This document shows, in pieces, positions 42,609 through 51,065 of a stretch of DNA of 64,000 nt (position 1 is the stretch's first letter; every line of letters starts with the position of its first letter). The stretch comes from Candidatus Viadribacter manganicus. Its GTDB lineage: Bacteria; Pseudomonadota; Alphaproteobacteria; Caulobacterales; Aquidulcibacteraceae. Both the position numbers and the translations under genes were made by a program. Location: contig NZ_CP013244.1 of assembly GCF_001679665.1 (NCBI RefSeq), forward strand, positions 806,001-870,000. Direction: 5' to 3'. The notes beneath the pieces are model-generated. The model was not told the DNA's origin. It worked only from the letters and a program-made list of their open reading frames with translations, and did no database searches.

Positions 42609-42890
42609 ATGTCAACACTTCCCAACGCTGACCGCGTGCTCACGACCGTGGGCGGGCTCGCGCTGTTCGCGCTCAACGAGGTGCGAATGTTCCGCTCACT
42701 GCCGCGCGCGCCCGATCCGGGCAATGGCCAGACCCATGCGGCGACCATCCAGATCATGGATGCTGCAGCCCCGATTTATTTAAGCTTGGTTGATTTGACC
42801 GTGCGCTGGGGCCTCGCCGCACTCGTGGTCGCCCTCTCCCTTTGGGCCCTCGCCGAAACGTTTGGGAAACAGCCGCAGACGGCAAATTGA
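42609..42890 (+). CDS. Small two-helix membrane protein, unknown
   Basis: 93 residues from the ATG at 42609 (42537 also in frame). Helices are at VLTTVGGLALFALNEVRMF and WGLAALVVALSLWALAETF, joined by a Pro-rich loop with PDPGNGQTHAATIQIMD. No family recognised. It ends 249 nt before rpoH; the space between holds the rpoH leader. The GC content and codon use match the surroundings. Confidence 0.5.
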   Translation: MSTLPNADRVLTTVGGLALFALNEVRMFRSLPRAPDPGNGQTHAATIQIMDAAAPIYLSLVDLTVRWGLAALVVALSLWALAETFGKQPQTAN

Positions 42891-42964
42891 CCCTTGAACC
42901 CCAAGGCCTTGGGGCCATCTACAAACGTTCCGGGCGCTGATTCTAGCAGTTGATTTCGTTTCGC

Positions 42965-42994
42965 TTGCCGAATCAGTGCGTTCTCTTTATGTTC
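42965..42994 (+). promoter_or_regulatory. rpoH promoter region with an embedded LexA-type repeat
   Basis: A sigma-70-like pair TTGCCG (42965-42970) and TATGTT (42988-42993) has a 17-bp spacer. The direct repeat GTTC-N7-GTTC (42980-42983, 42991-42994), the alphaproteobacterial LexA box, overlaps the -10 element. The LexA reading is a motif match only. Confidence 0.4.
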
Positions 42995-43117
42995 TATCAC
43001 TAATAATTGCCTACCGCCGGCCACGGCGTGGGCTTGAATGGCTCCCTATATAAGGGGTCACAGCGGCAACCCGATTGCGCTCTCGCACGTACTAGAGAGG
43101 CAACCAGACTTCCCGCC

Positions 43118-43133
43118 TTAGGAGGGGTCCTAA
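43118..43133 (+). promoter_or_regulatory. Hairpin over the rpoH Shine-Dalgarno sequence
   Basis: TTAGGA (43118-43123) and TCCTAA (43128-43133) are perfect complements around a GGGG loop. The AGGAGG ribosome-binding sequence lies within this hairpin, 14 nt before the ATG at 43140. It could restrict translation until melted; this is an inference. Confidence 0.5.
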
Positions 43134-43139
43134 TACTCG

Positions 43140-44054
43140 ATGGCATCTACCGCGCTCACACTTGCACTCAGCCCGGAGCAAGGGCTGCAACGGTATCTCT
43201 CAGAGATCCGCAAGTTTCCGATGCTCACCAAAGAAAACGAATTCATGCTGGCAAAGAGCTGGCAGGAGCACGGCGACACCCAAGCCGCGCACCAGTTGGT
43301 CACGTCCCACCTCCGCCTCGTGGCGAAGATCGCCATGGGCTATCGCGGCTACGGCCTGCCGATCGGAGAAGTCATCTCCGAAGGCAATGTCGGCCTTATG
43401 CAGGCTGTGAAGAAGTTCGACCCAGATAAGGGTTTCCGCCTCGCGACGTACGCGATGTGGTGGATCCGCGCGTCGATCCAGGAATACATCCTGCGCTCAT
43501 GGTCGCTCGTAAAGATGGGCACCACCGCCGCACAGAAGAAGCTGTTCTTCAACCTCCGCCGCATGAAGGGCGAGATGGCCGCGCTTGAGGAAGGCGATCT
43601 CCGTCCCGAACATGTCGCGACCATCGCCCACAAACTGGCGGTGACGGAAGAGGAAGTCATTTCCATGAACCGCCGCATGAGCGGCGGCGGCGACGCCTCA
43701 CTCAACGCGCCCATCGGCGGCGCCAGCGGTGAAGGCGATAGCGAATGGATGGACTGGCTCGCCGACGATTCAGTCGAAGGCACACAGGAAACGCGCCTCG
43801 CCGAGAACGAAGAGTTCAGCGAACGCATGACGCTTCTCCAAGAGGCCATGGGTGAGTTGAACGAACGCGAACGCCACATCATCCAAGAGCGCCGCTTGAA
43901 GGATGAGCCTGCAACGTTGGAAGAGCTTTCAGTGCAGTACGGCGTCAGCCGCGAGCGCGTGCGTCAGATCGAAGTGCGCGCGTTTGAGAAGCTGCAGAAG
44001 GCGATGAAGAAACAAGCCGGCTCGCGCGGCCTGCTGACAGACGCAACCGCCTAA
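43140..44054 (+). CDS. rpoH: RNA polymerase heat-shock sigma factor (sigma-32)
   Basis: Directs RNA polymerase to heat-shock promoters. 304 residues. Region 2 has SHLRLVAKIAMGYRGYGLP and the core-binding/melting stretch KGFRLATYAMWWIRASIQEY, followed by the RpoH box QKKLFFNLRRMKG that is diagnostic of this sigma group. Region 4 has the HTH LEELSVQYGVSRERVRQIEV. The leader contains a promoter-like pair, a LexA-type direct repeat and a hairpin over the ribosome-binding site. No terminator is obvious downstream, where a gene remnant follows. Confidence 0.97.
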   Translation: MASTALTLALSPEQGLQRYLSEIRKFPMLTKENEFMLAKSWQEHGDTQAAHQLVTSHLRLVAKIAMGYRGYGLPIGEVISEGNVGLMQAVKKFDPDKGFRLATYAMWWIRASIQEYILRSWSLVKMGTTAAQKKLFFNLRRMKGEMAALEEGDLRPEHVATIAHKLAVTEEEVISMNRRMSGGGDASLNAPIGGASGEGDSEWMDWLADDSVEGTQETRLAENEEFSERMTLLQEAMGELNERERHIIQERRLKDEPATLEELSVQYGVSRERVRQIEVRAFEKLQKAMKKQAGSRGLLTDATA

Positions 44055-44073
44055 CGCAAACAACGGCCCTGCC

Positions 44074-44334
44074 CTGGGCTATCGCCGCGGCGTTCTCACG
44101 AACGTCGCGGCGAACTTTTTTGCGCGGCGCGCGTTGCAGACGAATTCCGGGCGCTCGCCCGAGCTCAGCGTCGAGGCCGACGACGCGGCAGGGCAAGGGG
44201 GCGTTGCAGCAGTGCTCGCTGCGCTGGTTGCGCCGATCGCCGGCCTATTGCCGTTTGTGGATCTAGGCCTCGCAGAGGACGCCAACTGCGCCGCGCTACT
44301 CGCCGATCGCAACACGACACGGCGCGAAGGTTGA
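44074..44334 (+). pseudogene. Possible C-terminal remnant of an AsmA-like protein
   Basis: An open frame with no start codon of its own reads LGYRRGVLTNVAANFFARRA, then LQTNSGRSPELSVEADDA, QGGVAAVLAALVAPIAGLLP and FVDLGLAEDANCAALLADRN. The last segment resembles the conserved end of AsmA-family proteins (LLPFIDPGLAxDADC). The body of the gene is missing, so it reads as a truncated relic behind rpoH. The resemblance is from pattern memory only. Confidence 0.3.
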
Positions 44335-44344
44335 ATCGGCCAGT

Positions 44345-44367
44345 GTTGGCCGCGCTTGGCGGCCAAC
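44345..44367. terminator. Inverted repeat near the Yip1 gene 3' end
   Basis: A perfect 9-bp stem GTTGGCCGC/GCGGCCAAC with a 5-nt loop, 21 nt beyond the Yip1 stop. No T-run; a weak bidirectional terminator is possible. Confidence 0.45.
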
Positions 44368-44387
44368 AACTTCGCGACATTCCAGAT

Positions 44388-45014
44388 TTAGCCGAACCCC
44401 GGCGCCGCGCCTACGCCAAGTGGCCCACGCACCAGTCCCATTAGAACGTTGAGGATGACGCCGGCGATGATGGCGACCACAATAATGCTCAGGAAGTACC
44501 CGATCCGCTTGTCCTCAGGCGTCTTCATCATCTTCGGCAGGCCGACATAGATGAGATAGAGCGAGTAAAGCCCTACGATGCCGAGCATCGCAATCGGCGG
44601 GAAAATCGCGAACACGCCGGCAAGAAAGCCTGCGGTCGATCCATAGGCAGCGAGCTTGTGCGCCTGCCCCATATTTTGCTGTGAGCCGAATGTAGGCGCC
44701 AGCGCATTGGCGATAAACGCCATCACGAACACGCCAACGAGCCCCATAACGACCTGCATCACCGCAGTCACGGCGCCGGTCACCATTGGCACGCGATATG
44801 TCGTGCCGAACAGATTCAAGCCGAACACGGACATGCCGATAAAGCCGCAGATCGCGCCCAACACCGCAAGCGGCAGCACATAGCCCATGTAGATCTTGTT
44901 CACGTCCGCGGGTTCCGCGTCGATCTTGTCCCACTCCGCCTGAGGCGTGAGCAGGATGTTCTTCACACGCTCAACGAGCCCGGCTGTAGCGGCGCTTGAT
45001 GGATCAAATGTCAT
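44388..45014 (-). CDS. Yip1 family membrane protein (tandem copy 1)
   Basis: 208 residues with five membrane helices. The soluble N-terminus GLVERVKNILLTPQAEWDKI is the Yip1 start pattern (a helix ending in xxxEWxxI). Helices follow at YVLPLAVLGAICGFIGMSVF, VVMGLVGVFVMAFIANALAP, GSTAGFLAGVFAIFPPIAML, GLYSLYLIYVGLP and GYFLSIIVVAIIAGVILNVL. KMMKTPEDKRIGYF resembles copy 3's LMKSPEDRALSYA. AGGGAGAG precedes the ATG at 45014. It is the last of three Yip1 genes on this strand; function in bacteria is unknown. Confidence 0.85.
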   Translation of the reverse strand: MTFDPSSAATAGLVERVKNILLTPQAEWDKIDAEPADVNKIYMGYVLPLAVLGAICGFIGMSVFGLNLFGTTYRVPMVTGAVTAVMQVVMGLVGVFVMAFIANALAPTFGSQQNMGQAHKLAAYGSTAGFLAGVFAIFPPIAMLGIVGLYSLYLIYVGLPKMMKTPEDKRIGYFLSIIVVAIIAGVILNVLMGLVRGPLGVGAAPGFG

Positions 45015-45098
45015 CACGCTCTCCCTGTGGCTGACTCGCCCATGCTAGGAGCGCCGGGAGACCTCTCAAACTCAAATCGCGCGCCGAGAGGTGGGAAC

Positions 45099-46235
45099 TC
45101 AGCGGCCGTACATGGTTTCGAGACGCGGAAGGCCGATGGTTTCGATAGCGGCACGCGCCTGATCCATCGTGACGCGCCCTTCAGCAATCATGACTACGCC
45201 TCGGCCGATCACAACATAGCGCGCGGATTGGGCGCCAACCTCTTCAGCGTAAAACCGCCCATCGATCGATTGCGTGCGCGCATAGCCGCCTTCATTTGGG
45301 CCATCCGGCTTGATCGCTAGCAACGTTGCAAACGCGGCCGGATCGACATCGTTGCTGAACTGAATGATTGCGAGCAAGAGCGCCGCGCCTTCGGTGCGAT
45401 AGACGGCATCGGCGCGGGAGACGCCGCCGCGTTGCGCGTACGTCACCGATTGACGTGCAAAGCCGCTCGGCAATGTATCTGGAAACTGCTCTTCAAGCCG
45501 CGCCGCATCGATGAGGAGCATCGTGGCGTTGGCTTGCGAGAGACGGCTGATCGCGTCTTCAGCCGCGGACGTTATAGGCAGGGCCGGTGGCGGCGGTGGC
45601 GGCGCAACAGTTTCGATCGCGTCGCTCAACGCATCTCGCCCAGTATTGATAAGCGGTCCCACGAACGTCGCGAAAGCCGCGACAACGACAATCGCAACAC
45701 CCACGATCGAGAGCGTGAAACGCGGTACGTTATTTTCTGGATCCGACACCGGCATAACGGGCTGAACGCCCAGCGCGAGCAAGACAAACGCGTAGATGAC
45801 GCCAGCACCCACGACCACGCCGGTGATAGGCGGCGCGATTGCAGCGAGCCCAGCGACCAAGATCGGAGTCGACGCGTACGCCGCAAGTTGCCCAGCGCGC
45901 CCACTGTTTGCTTCAGCGCCGAAGCGTGGCGCCACCATATTGATGGCCCAGCCGGCGATCCGCACGCAGAGCACGGCAAAAACGACATAAAGCGCCGCTG
46001 ACACGGCCTTCCACACCAAGGCGGCGTTGATCTCAAAAACGCCTGCATAAAGCACGCTCGCAACAAACCCGGCGACGGCGCCGATGACGGCGAGCGGCAA
46101 CACATAAGAGCCGATGAGCGGGAGGGGCTCTTCGCCGGCGATACGCCGCCACTCCGAAACCGGACGGATCAAGATGTCGCGCGCCCGCGCCATCAAGCCC
46201 GACCGTTCACCCGTATAGAGCGCGTCTGTGGTCAT
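45099..46235 (-). CDS. Yip1 family membrane protein with C-terminal soluble domain (tandem copy 2)
   Basis: 378 residues. The first ~200 form a Yip1-like membrane domain (MARARDILIRPVSEWRRIAG, YVLPLAVIGAVAGFVASVLY, PILVAGLAAIAPPITG). After a Pro-rich stretch (VAPPPPPPALP) comes a ~150-residue soluble domain not present in the neighbouring copies, containing EEQFPDTLPSGFARQSVTYA, GRFYAEEVGAQSARYVVIGR and the end GLPRLETMYGR. The domain looks like a ligand or lipid-binding beta-rich unit, but I cannot name it. GGGAGGCG precedes the ATG. Confidence 0.82.
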   Translation of the reverse strand: MTTDALYTGERSGLMARARDILIRPVSEWRRIAGEEPLPLIGSYVLPLAVIGAVAGFVASVLYAGVFEINAALVWKAVSAALYVVFAVLCVRIAGWAINMVAPRFGAEANSGRAGQLAAYASTPILVAGLAAIAPPITGVVVGAGVIYAFVLLALGVQPVMPVSDPENNVPRFTLSIVGVAIVVVAAFATFVGPLINTGRDALSDAIETVAPPPPPPALPITSAAEDAISRLSQANATMLLIDAARLEEQFPDTLPSGFARQSVTYAQRGGVSRADAVYRTEGAALLLAIIQFSNDVDPAAFATLLAIKPDGPNEGGYARTQSIDGRFYAEEVGAQSARYVVIGRGVVMIAEGRVTMDQARAAIETIGLPRLETMYGR

Positions 46236-46285
46236 GAGCGCCTCCCACGCCTCATGCTAGGCGGTGAAGGCGCAGAGGCAAGCCT

Positions 46286-46927
46286 TTAAGCTACGCAGCT
46301 CGCCAACGAGAAGAGCACGATGGCCGCTACGAGCGCAGCAACAGTAACGCTCGCCGCGTAGCTCAACGCGCGGTCCTCCGGCGACTTCATCAAGATCGGC
46401 AGCCCGCGATGCATGATGTAAACCATCGCTGCGAGCGCGAAGAGCGAGATCCACCAGAGCGGCGGCCAGAGCGAGAACACGCCAGACAGAAACGACGGCG
46501 TCAGCGAATAGGCAGCGATCTTTTGAGCGTTGAGCTCGTTACGATCGCCATCGAACGTATCGGCCAGCACATTGACCAGAACGCCAAGAAAATAAACGAG
46601 CCCGATGCTCACGACCCAGGTGACGACGGCGCGCACGAGCGCCTCACCCGGCTCGATCGTCAGCAAACGATTAAAGAGCGCCGAGCCGATCAAATCGCAA
46701 ACAGGCGGGATCGCCGCGAGCGGCGCGACATAGCCGATCAAGATACGCGGGATCGTCGTCTCTTCGGCCTTGATCTGCTCCCATTCCTTTTTCGGCTCGC
46801 GCAGCAAGCCGTAAGCACGTGAGAGAATGAACTCAGACTTCCGCAGCGCCTGCTCGGCGCGCGCACGCGCTTCTTCGACGTTGAAGCGATGGCCCTTGGG
46901 CGGCGTGTTTTCGTTGTCAGCCGACAT
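46286..46927 (-). CDS. Yip1 family membrane protein (tandem copy 3)
   Basis: 213 residues from the ATG at 46927, behind GAGGAGAAATCG; a longer in-frame start exists at 46945. An N-terminal charged helix (NVEEARARAEQALRKSEFIL) is followed by the Yip1 signature LSRAYGLLREPKKEWEQIKA and helices IGYVAPLAAIPPVCDLIGSA, VVTWVVSIGLVYFLGVLVNV, SGVFSLWPPLWWISLFALAA and VTVAALVAAIVLFSLASC. First of three consecutive copies downstream of purA on this strand. Confidence 0.85.
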   Translation of the reverse strand: MSADNENTPPKGHRFNVEEARARAEQALRKSEFILSRAYGLLREPKKEWEQIKAEETTIPRILIGYVAPLAAIPPVCDLIGSALFNRLLTIEPGEALVRAVVTWVVSIGLVYFLGVLVNVLADTFDGDRNELNAQKIAAYSLTPSFLSGVFSLWPPLWWISLFALAAMVYIMHRGLPILMKSPEDRALSYAASVTVAALVAAIVLFSLASCVA

Positions 46928-46992
46928 CGATTTCTCCTCGGGCATCCTATCGCCGGTTCGCCATGCGCGCCACGCTTTCGCGTCCCAAGCGC

Positions 46993-48282
46993 CTATGCCT
47001 TGAACGGGTCGCGCATCAGGATGACGTCATCGCGTTCCGGGCTAGTGGACACGATCGCCGCCGGGCAACCGATCAGCTCTTCGATGCGGCGGATGTACTT
47101 GATGGCGTTTGCCGGCAAATCCTTCGACGTGCGCACGCCCTGCGTGGTCGATTTCCAACCCTCGAGCGTTTCGTAGATCGGCGTGACGGCAGCTTGATCT
47201 TTCAAACTGGCCGGCAAATAATCGATCACCTTATCGCCGAGCTTGTAGCCGGTGCAGATTTTGATCTCATCGAAGCCATCGAGCACATCGAGCTTTGTAA
47301 GCGCGATGCCATCGATGCCCGAGAGCGCGATCGATTGGCGCACGAGAACGGAATCGAACCAGCCACAGCGGCGCGCGCGGCCGGTATTGGTGCCGACTTC
47401 GCGACCGACTTCGCCGAGGCGTTTGCCGTTTTCGTCATTCAACTCAGTCGGGAACGGACCTGCGCCGACGCGCGTCGTGTACGCTTTCACCAGTCCCAGC
47501 ACATAGCTGATCTTACGCGGGCCAACGCCCGAGCCTGCCGAAGCCTGTCCAGCTGCAACGTTAGACGAGGTCACGAACGGATAGGTGCCGTGATCGACGT
47601 CGAGCAGCATACCCTGGGCGCCTTCGAACAAGACACGCTTTGAATCTTCGAACGCGGCATTGAGCACACGCCAAGCCGGTTGTGCATATTGCAAAACCTT
47701 TGGCGCGATCTCGGCCAATTGCTTCTTCAGCGCCGTCACATCGATCTCGGGCAGATCGAGGCCCTTGCGCAGCGCGTTGTGGTGCGCGGTCAGACGCTCG
47801 ATTTTCCAGCTGATCGCTTCTGGGTCTGCGAGATCGGCAACACGTATTGCACGGCGGCCAACCTTGTCCTCGTAGGCGGGGCCGATACCGCGCTTTGTAG
47901 TGCCGATCGAAGCGACGCCAGCCTGCGCTTCGCGCGCGGCGTCGAGATCACGGTGGAACGGCAAAATCAGCGCGGCCTGATCCGACAGCACCAGCATCTT
48001 CGGGCTGATCTTCACACCCTGCGCTTCGATCTTCTCGATCTCGCTCGCCAGCGCCCAAGGATCGACGACAACGCCATTGCCGATGATCGACAGTTTACCC
48101 TGCACGACACCAGAAGGCAGCAGCGCCAGCTTGTAGGTGGTGTTTCCGACAACGAGCGTATGGCCCGCATTGTGGCCGCCCTGGAAGCGCACAACGACGT
48201 CCGCACGGTTGCACAACCAGTCAACGATCTTGCCTTTGCCCTCGTCGCCCCACTGGGCTCCGACGACGACTACGCCAGCCAT
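46993..48282 (-). CDS. purA: Adenylosuccinate synthetase
   Basis: Joins IMP and aspartate with GTP to give adenylosuccinate in AMP synthesis. 429 residues, full length. [20 protein letters not shown] holds the GDEGKGK P-loop; [32 protein letters not shown], the IMP-binding [20 protein letters not shown], and [10 protein letters not shown] with the Asp-binding loop are present. AAGGAGCG precedes the ATG. The patatin gene lies upstream and the Yip1 genes downstream on the same strand. Identification is certain. Confidence 0.97.
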   Translation of the reverse strand: MAGVVVVGAQWGDEGKGKIVDWLCNRADVVVRFQGGHNAGHTLVVGNTTYKLALLPSGVVQGKLSIIGNGVVVDPWALASEIEKIEAQGVKISPKMLVLSDQAALILPFHRDLDAAREAQAGVASIGTTKRGIGPAYEDKVGRRAIRVADLADPEAISWKIERLTAHHNALRKGLDLPEIDVTALKKQLAEIAPKVLQYAQPAWRVLNAAFEDSKRVLFEGAQGMLLDVDHGTYPFVTSSNVAAGQASAGSGVGPRKISYVLGLVKAYTTRVGAGPFPTELNDENGKRLGEVGREVGTNTGRARRCGWFDSVLVRQSIALSGIDGIALTKLDVLDGFDEIKICTGYKLGDKVIDYLPASLKDQAAVTPIYETLEGWKSTTQGVRTSKDLPANAIKYIRRIEELIGCPAAIVSTSPERDDVILMRDPFKA

Positions 48283-48336
48283 TACACGCGCTCCTTAGAA
48301 GTGCGTTGCGTGTCCGCTTCGGCAGCGTCCGTCAAG

Positions 48337-49695
48337 TCAAGCTTGGGGTGGCGAATCAGCCGGAGGCGCCTCAGGCGCGGGCGGACTCGCAACTGGCGCC
48401 GCCGGACGCCACGGATCGAACTCCGCCGGCGGCCAATCGGGGCCAATCGCGGCGCTGGTGCGCACATGGGCGTCGGTTGAGTCGCGATGGATCAATTGCG
48501 CCGCGCCGAGCGCCTCCCCGGTGCGATAGAGGATATCCAGAAGCTCCCTGTCCTTGATGTCGAGCTTACGCAGCTGTTCGACCTGCTTGGGCTTCATCTC
48601 ATGGCCGAGCAGGCTCTCGATATGCTCAGGCCGGCGCTCATCTGCTTCAGCGACTTCCAGACGCGCATCGTAACGCTGGTAGGTCAGCACCGGCTTTGAC
48701 GTCAGCAATTGCGTCGCGGTCTGCATCCGCACTTCCGAATTCACGTACCAAGGAAAGCGTGGGTTCGAGAGCATTTGCAGCGTCGTGATCTGCTGTTGAC
48801 AGATATCGTGGTTGTAGCCTTCGAGCGCGGCCATCACCTTACTGGAATAAGCGAGCTTGCGGAAATCACCGATCGACTTGGCGCTTGAGCGACGCTTGCG
48901 ATTGCGCTTCTCGAAGCGCTTGCGGACATAGCCCGTACCGACTGACCAGATCAGCAACTTATCTTCACCGGTCGCCCAGTTGAATCCGAACGCAGGCTCC
49001 GTCACGGTGAGCAGCAATTGCAGCGCCGGATTGTTGTTGGGGCTGACACCGCCATCGAAGAAGTGCGCGTAGCCCGAAACGTTGCCGCGCTTATCGCGCG
49101 TCAGCGGCACGCGCACATCGGCAAAATATGTCGGCGCGGCAGCGGACGATTGAACCAGATCGCGCAGATAGAAATCCGAGTTGGCGATGCCATCGCTTCC
49201 AGACTTGGCATCGAAATAGCACCAGTCCGGGTTGTTCACGAGAATCCAGGCCGAGCCGCTATCGATGCGTTTGGCGTGAATAGCGAGGCCCGTCTGCAAG
49301 TCCTCTGAGTTCAGCATGCGGTCGCCGAGATATTCGTTCAGCGCTTGCGTCAGCGCCTTGTTCTTGAACGCCGGGATCAAAACACGCAGCGGCCCCGGCA
49401 CTTGCGGACGCTCGAAAATCGCAGGCAACAGCTTGAAATAGAGATCAACGACTTCGCTTACGCGCCATCCCAGCGCCAGCGTCGTCGCTATAATGGCGCC
49501 GGTGGAGGTTCCACCAATGAGATCGAAATAGTGCGAGAGGCGGAATTTGTCGCCCTGCCCGCTGCGCTCAGCGAGGCGCCGCTCAAGCTGCGCGAGAACC
49601 CCAAGGCTCAGCAGTCCGCGTGAGCCGCCGCCATCCAACGCCAAAACACGCTTCGGACCTGGCCTTTGAAACCTTTCGCGCAAATGAGCGCCCAT
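48337..49695 (-). CDS. Patatin-like phospholipase
   Basis: Acyl hydrolase with the patatin Ser-Asp dyad, 452 residues. VLALDGGGSRGLLSLGVLAQ is the oxyanion-hole Gly loop, IGGTSTGAIIATT has nucleophile S64, and FFDGGVSPNNNPA has D214. The next ~200 residues form a helical cap with basic stretches (KRFEKRNRKRRSS). The C-terminus is a Pro/Ala tail (VASPPAPEAPPADSPPQA) that looks disordered. AAGGGGGAC precedes the ATG. Not linked to a cyclic-nucleotide cyclase here, so a CBASS effector role is unlikely. Substrate probably a phospholipid. Confidence 0.9.
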   Translation of the reverse strand: MGAHLRERFQRPGPKRVLALDGGGSRGLLSLGVLAQLERRLAERSGQGDKFRLSHYFDLIGGTSTGAIIATTLALGWRVSEVVDLYFKLLPAIFERPQVPGPLRVLIPAFKNKALTQALNEYLGDRMLNSEDLQTGLAIHAKRIDSGSAWILVNNPDWCYFDAKSGSDGIANSDFYLRDLVQSSAAAPTYFADVRVPLTRDKRGNVSGYAHFFDGGVSPNNNPALQLLLTVTEPAFGFNWATGEDKLLIWSVGTGYVRKRFEKRNRKRRSSAKSIGDFRKLAYSSKVMAALEGYNHDICQQQITTLQMLSNPRFPWYVNSEVRMQTATQLLTSKPVLTYQRYDARLEVAEADERRPEHIESLLGHEMKPKQVEQLRKLDIKDRELLDILYRTGEALGAAQLIHRDSTDAHVRTSAAIGPDWPPAEFDPWRPAAPVASPPAPEAPPADSPPQA

Positions 49696-49746
49696 GAGCG
49701 TCCCCCTTCTGGAGCACTTCCGTCAGCGGCGCAGCGCCGCCCTTGT

Positions 49747-50331
49747 TCAGCCGCCGAGCTGATAGCCGATACGGATGCCGAGCTGATCGACGCCCTGATT
49801 GTGCCCGCTGCCGATAATTTGGCCATGGCTCAGGTGCTCGAAAAAGATCTGCCCCTCCCATGGACCTTGAAAGTCATGCGTGAGGCCGATCGATGTGCGG
49901 AAAAGATCTTCCGAACCAAGCAGCAAATGTTGTTCGGAGAACGCCGTGTTCTCCGGCGTGCCTGGCGTGTACGGATTTTCTGTCTCGCCGTCGTGGATAA
50001 CGTAACCAAGACCCGGCTCGATCGCCCAGTTCTCGGCGAACTCCCAGCGCCATTCGAGACCGAAGCCGGCAAAGCTCGTGTCACCGGCCGTGTTGACCGA
50101 GGCCATGATGTAGGGCTGCGGCGCGCCGGCCCAATTCAGAAAATCCGGCGAGTCAAACGAGACCTGAAACTCGACGTTCGGTCCGTCTTCCTTGTCCGCG
50201 TTCTTGCAATCGGTGACGCAGATATTGTGCTGCATCACGCCGACGTGGATTTCATCGATGCCTGCATGGGCTTGCGGCGCGAGCGCCATCATCGCGCCAA
50301 AAGCAGCAACCCCAGCACCCGTCACCCGCAT
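49747..50331 (-). CDS. PagL-like acyloxyacyl hydrolase/outer-membrane protein (tandem copy 1)
   Basis: 194 residues from the ATG at 50331, with GGGGACG upstream. MRVTGAGVAAFGAMMALAP ends in a signal cleavage AHA-G. The barrel-like beta pattern is that of lipid A 3-O-deacylases: FAGFGLEWRWEFAENWAIEP, GLGYVIHDGE, GSEDLFRTSIGLTHDF, and the active-site HxS pair H166-L-S168 in FFEHLSHGQ with NQGVDQLGIRIGYQL after it. The catalytic Glu partner is not obvious. The tandem paralogue at 50391-50993 shares the layout. It may remodel lipid A acylation; activity is inferred from fold. Confidence 0.8.
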   Translation of the reverse strand: MRVTGAGVAAFGAMMALAPQAHAGIDEIHVGVMQHNICVTDCKNADKEDGPNVEFQVSFDSPDFLNWAGAPQPYIMASVNTAGDTSFAGFGLEWRWEFAENWAIEPGLGYVIHDGETENPYTPGTPENTAFSEQHLLLGSEDLFRTSIGLTHDFQGPWEGQIFFEHLSHGQIIGSGHNQGVDQLGIRIGYQLGG

Positions 50332-50390
50332 GGTCGTCCCCTGAATTTGAGGCGCCAACCTAGCCCGGGCGCGCCTCATTAGGGAAGCGC

Positions 50391-50993
50391 TCAGTCCTGC
50401 GCTGTGTCGGGGTCGAAACGGTAGAGAAAGCGCAACCCGACGTAATCGAGCCCTTGATTTCGGCCTTCATCGAGAATTTGGCCGTGGCTCATGTGCTCCC
50501 AATACAGCTGCATGGCGGCTCGATCACCGAACTCGCGCTCCAGCGCAAATGTCGTCCGGAACAAGTCGCGGGAACCTAGCAGCTGATTGTCCGCCTCGAA
50601 CGCAATACCTTCGGGCGAGCCTTCCGGATACGGGTTATCGATCTCACCGTCGTGGATGATGTAGCCAAAGCCCGGCTCAAACGCCCACCCGTCCGCCAAT
50701 TCCCAGCGCCACAGAACGCCGACGCCGCCAAAGTTCACGCCGTCATCTTCAGTCGCGATCGAGCCAAAAAAGTACGGGCGCGGCGAACCGATTATGTTGA
50801 GAAAGTCGGGCGAATTGGAAACGAACTCAAGCTCGACATTCGCGCCCTCATGCTTGCCCTCAACGATCTCGCCGTGATCGTCGCGGATGTTGCCGACCGC
50901 GCCGACGCGAACTTCTTCAATCTCCGCATGTGCAGGCATCGTCATGACCGCGATCGCCAAGAGCAGCGTCGAGCCAAGCACCTTCAATTTCAT
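50391..50993 (-). CDS. PagL-like acyloxyacyl hydrolase/outer-membrane protein (tandem copy 2)
   Basis: 200 residues from the ATG at 50993, with GAGGGGAAAC upstream. VLGSTLLLAIAVMTMPAHA is a signal peptide. The body repeats the copy 1 pattern: NSPDFLNIIGSPRPYFFGSI, WRWELADGWAFEPGFGYIIH, GSRDLFRTTFALEREF, and YWEHMSHGQILDEGRNQGLD carrying the HxS pair, then VGLRFLYRF. Copy 1 lies 59 nt downstream on the same strand; the two probably form an operon and arose by duplication. No other lipid A gene is nearby. Confidence 0.8.
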   Translation of the reverse strand: MKLKVLGSTLLLAIAVMTMPAHAEIEEVRVGAVGNIRDDHGEIVEGKHEGANVELEFVSNSPDFLNIIGSPRPYFFGSIATEDDGVNFGGVGVLWRWELADGWAFEPGFGYIIHDGEIDNPYPEGSPEGIAFEADNQLLGSRDLFRTTFALEREFGDRAAMQLYWEHMSHGQILDEGRNQGLDYVGLRFLYRFDPDTAQD

Positions 50994-51065
50994 GCGTTTC
51001 CCCTCGCGGCCGCTATTCCCGGCTACGAGCGACAACGCGTATCCGCGCCTACAGTTCCAGCGAGG

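Noticed and set aside
43033..43056. CTTGAA at 43033 as a sigma-32 promoter for rpoH
   Set aside because: No CCCCAT-like -10 lies at an acceptable distance; the only TATATA is eight bases downstream.
48337..49695. Patatin as a CBASS effector
   Set aside because: No cyclase, Cap2/Cap3 or other nucleotide-signalling genes within reach; neighbours are purA and PagL-like genes on a core-genome strand.
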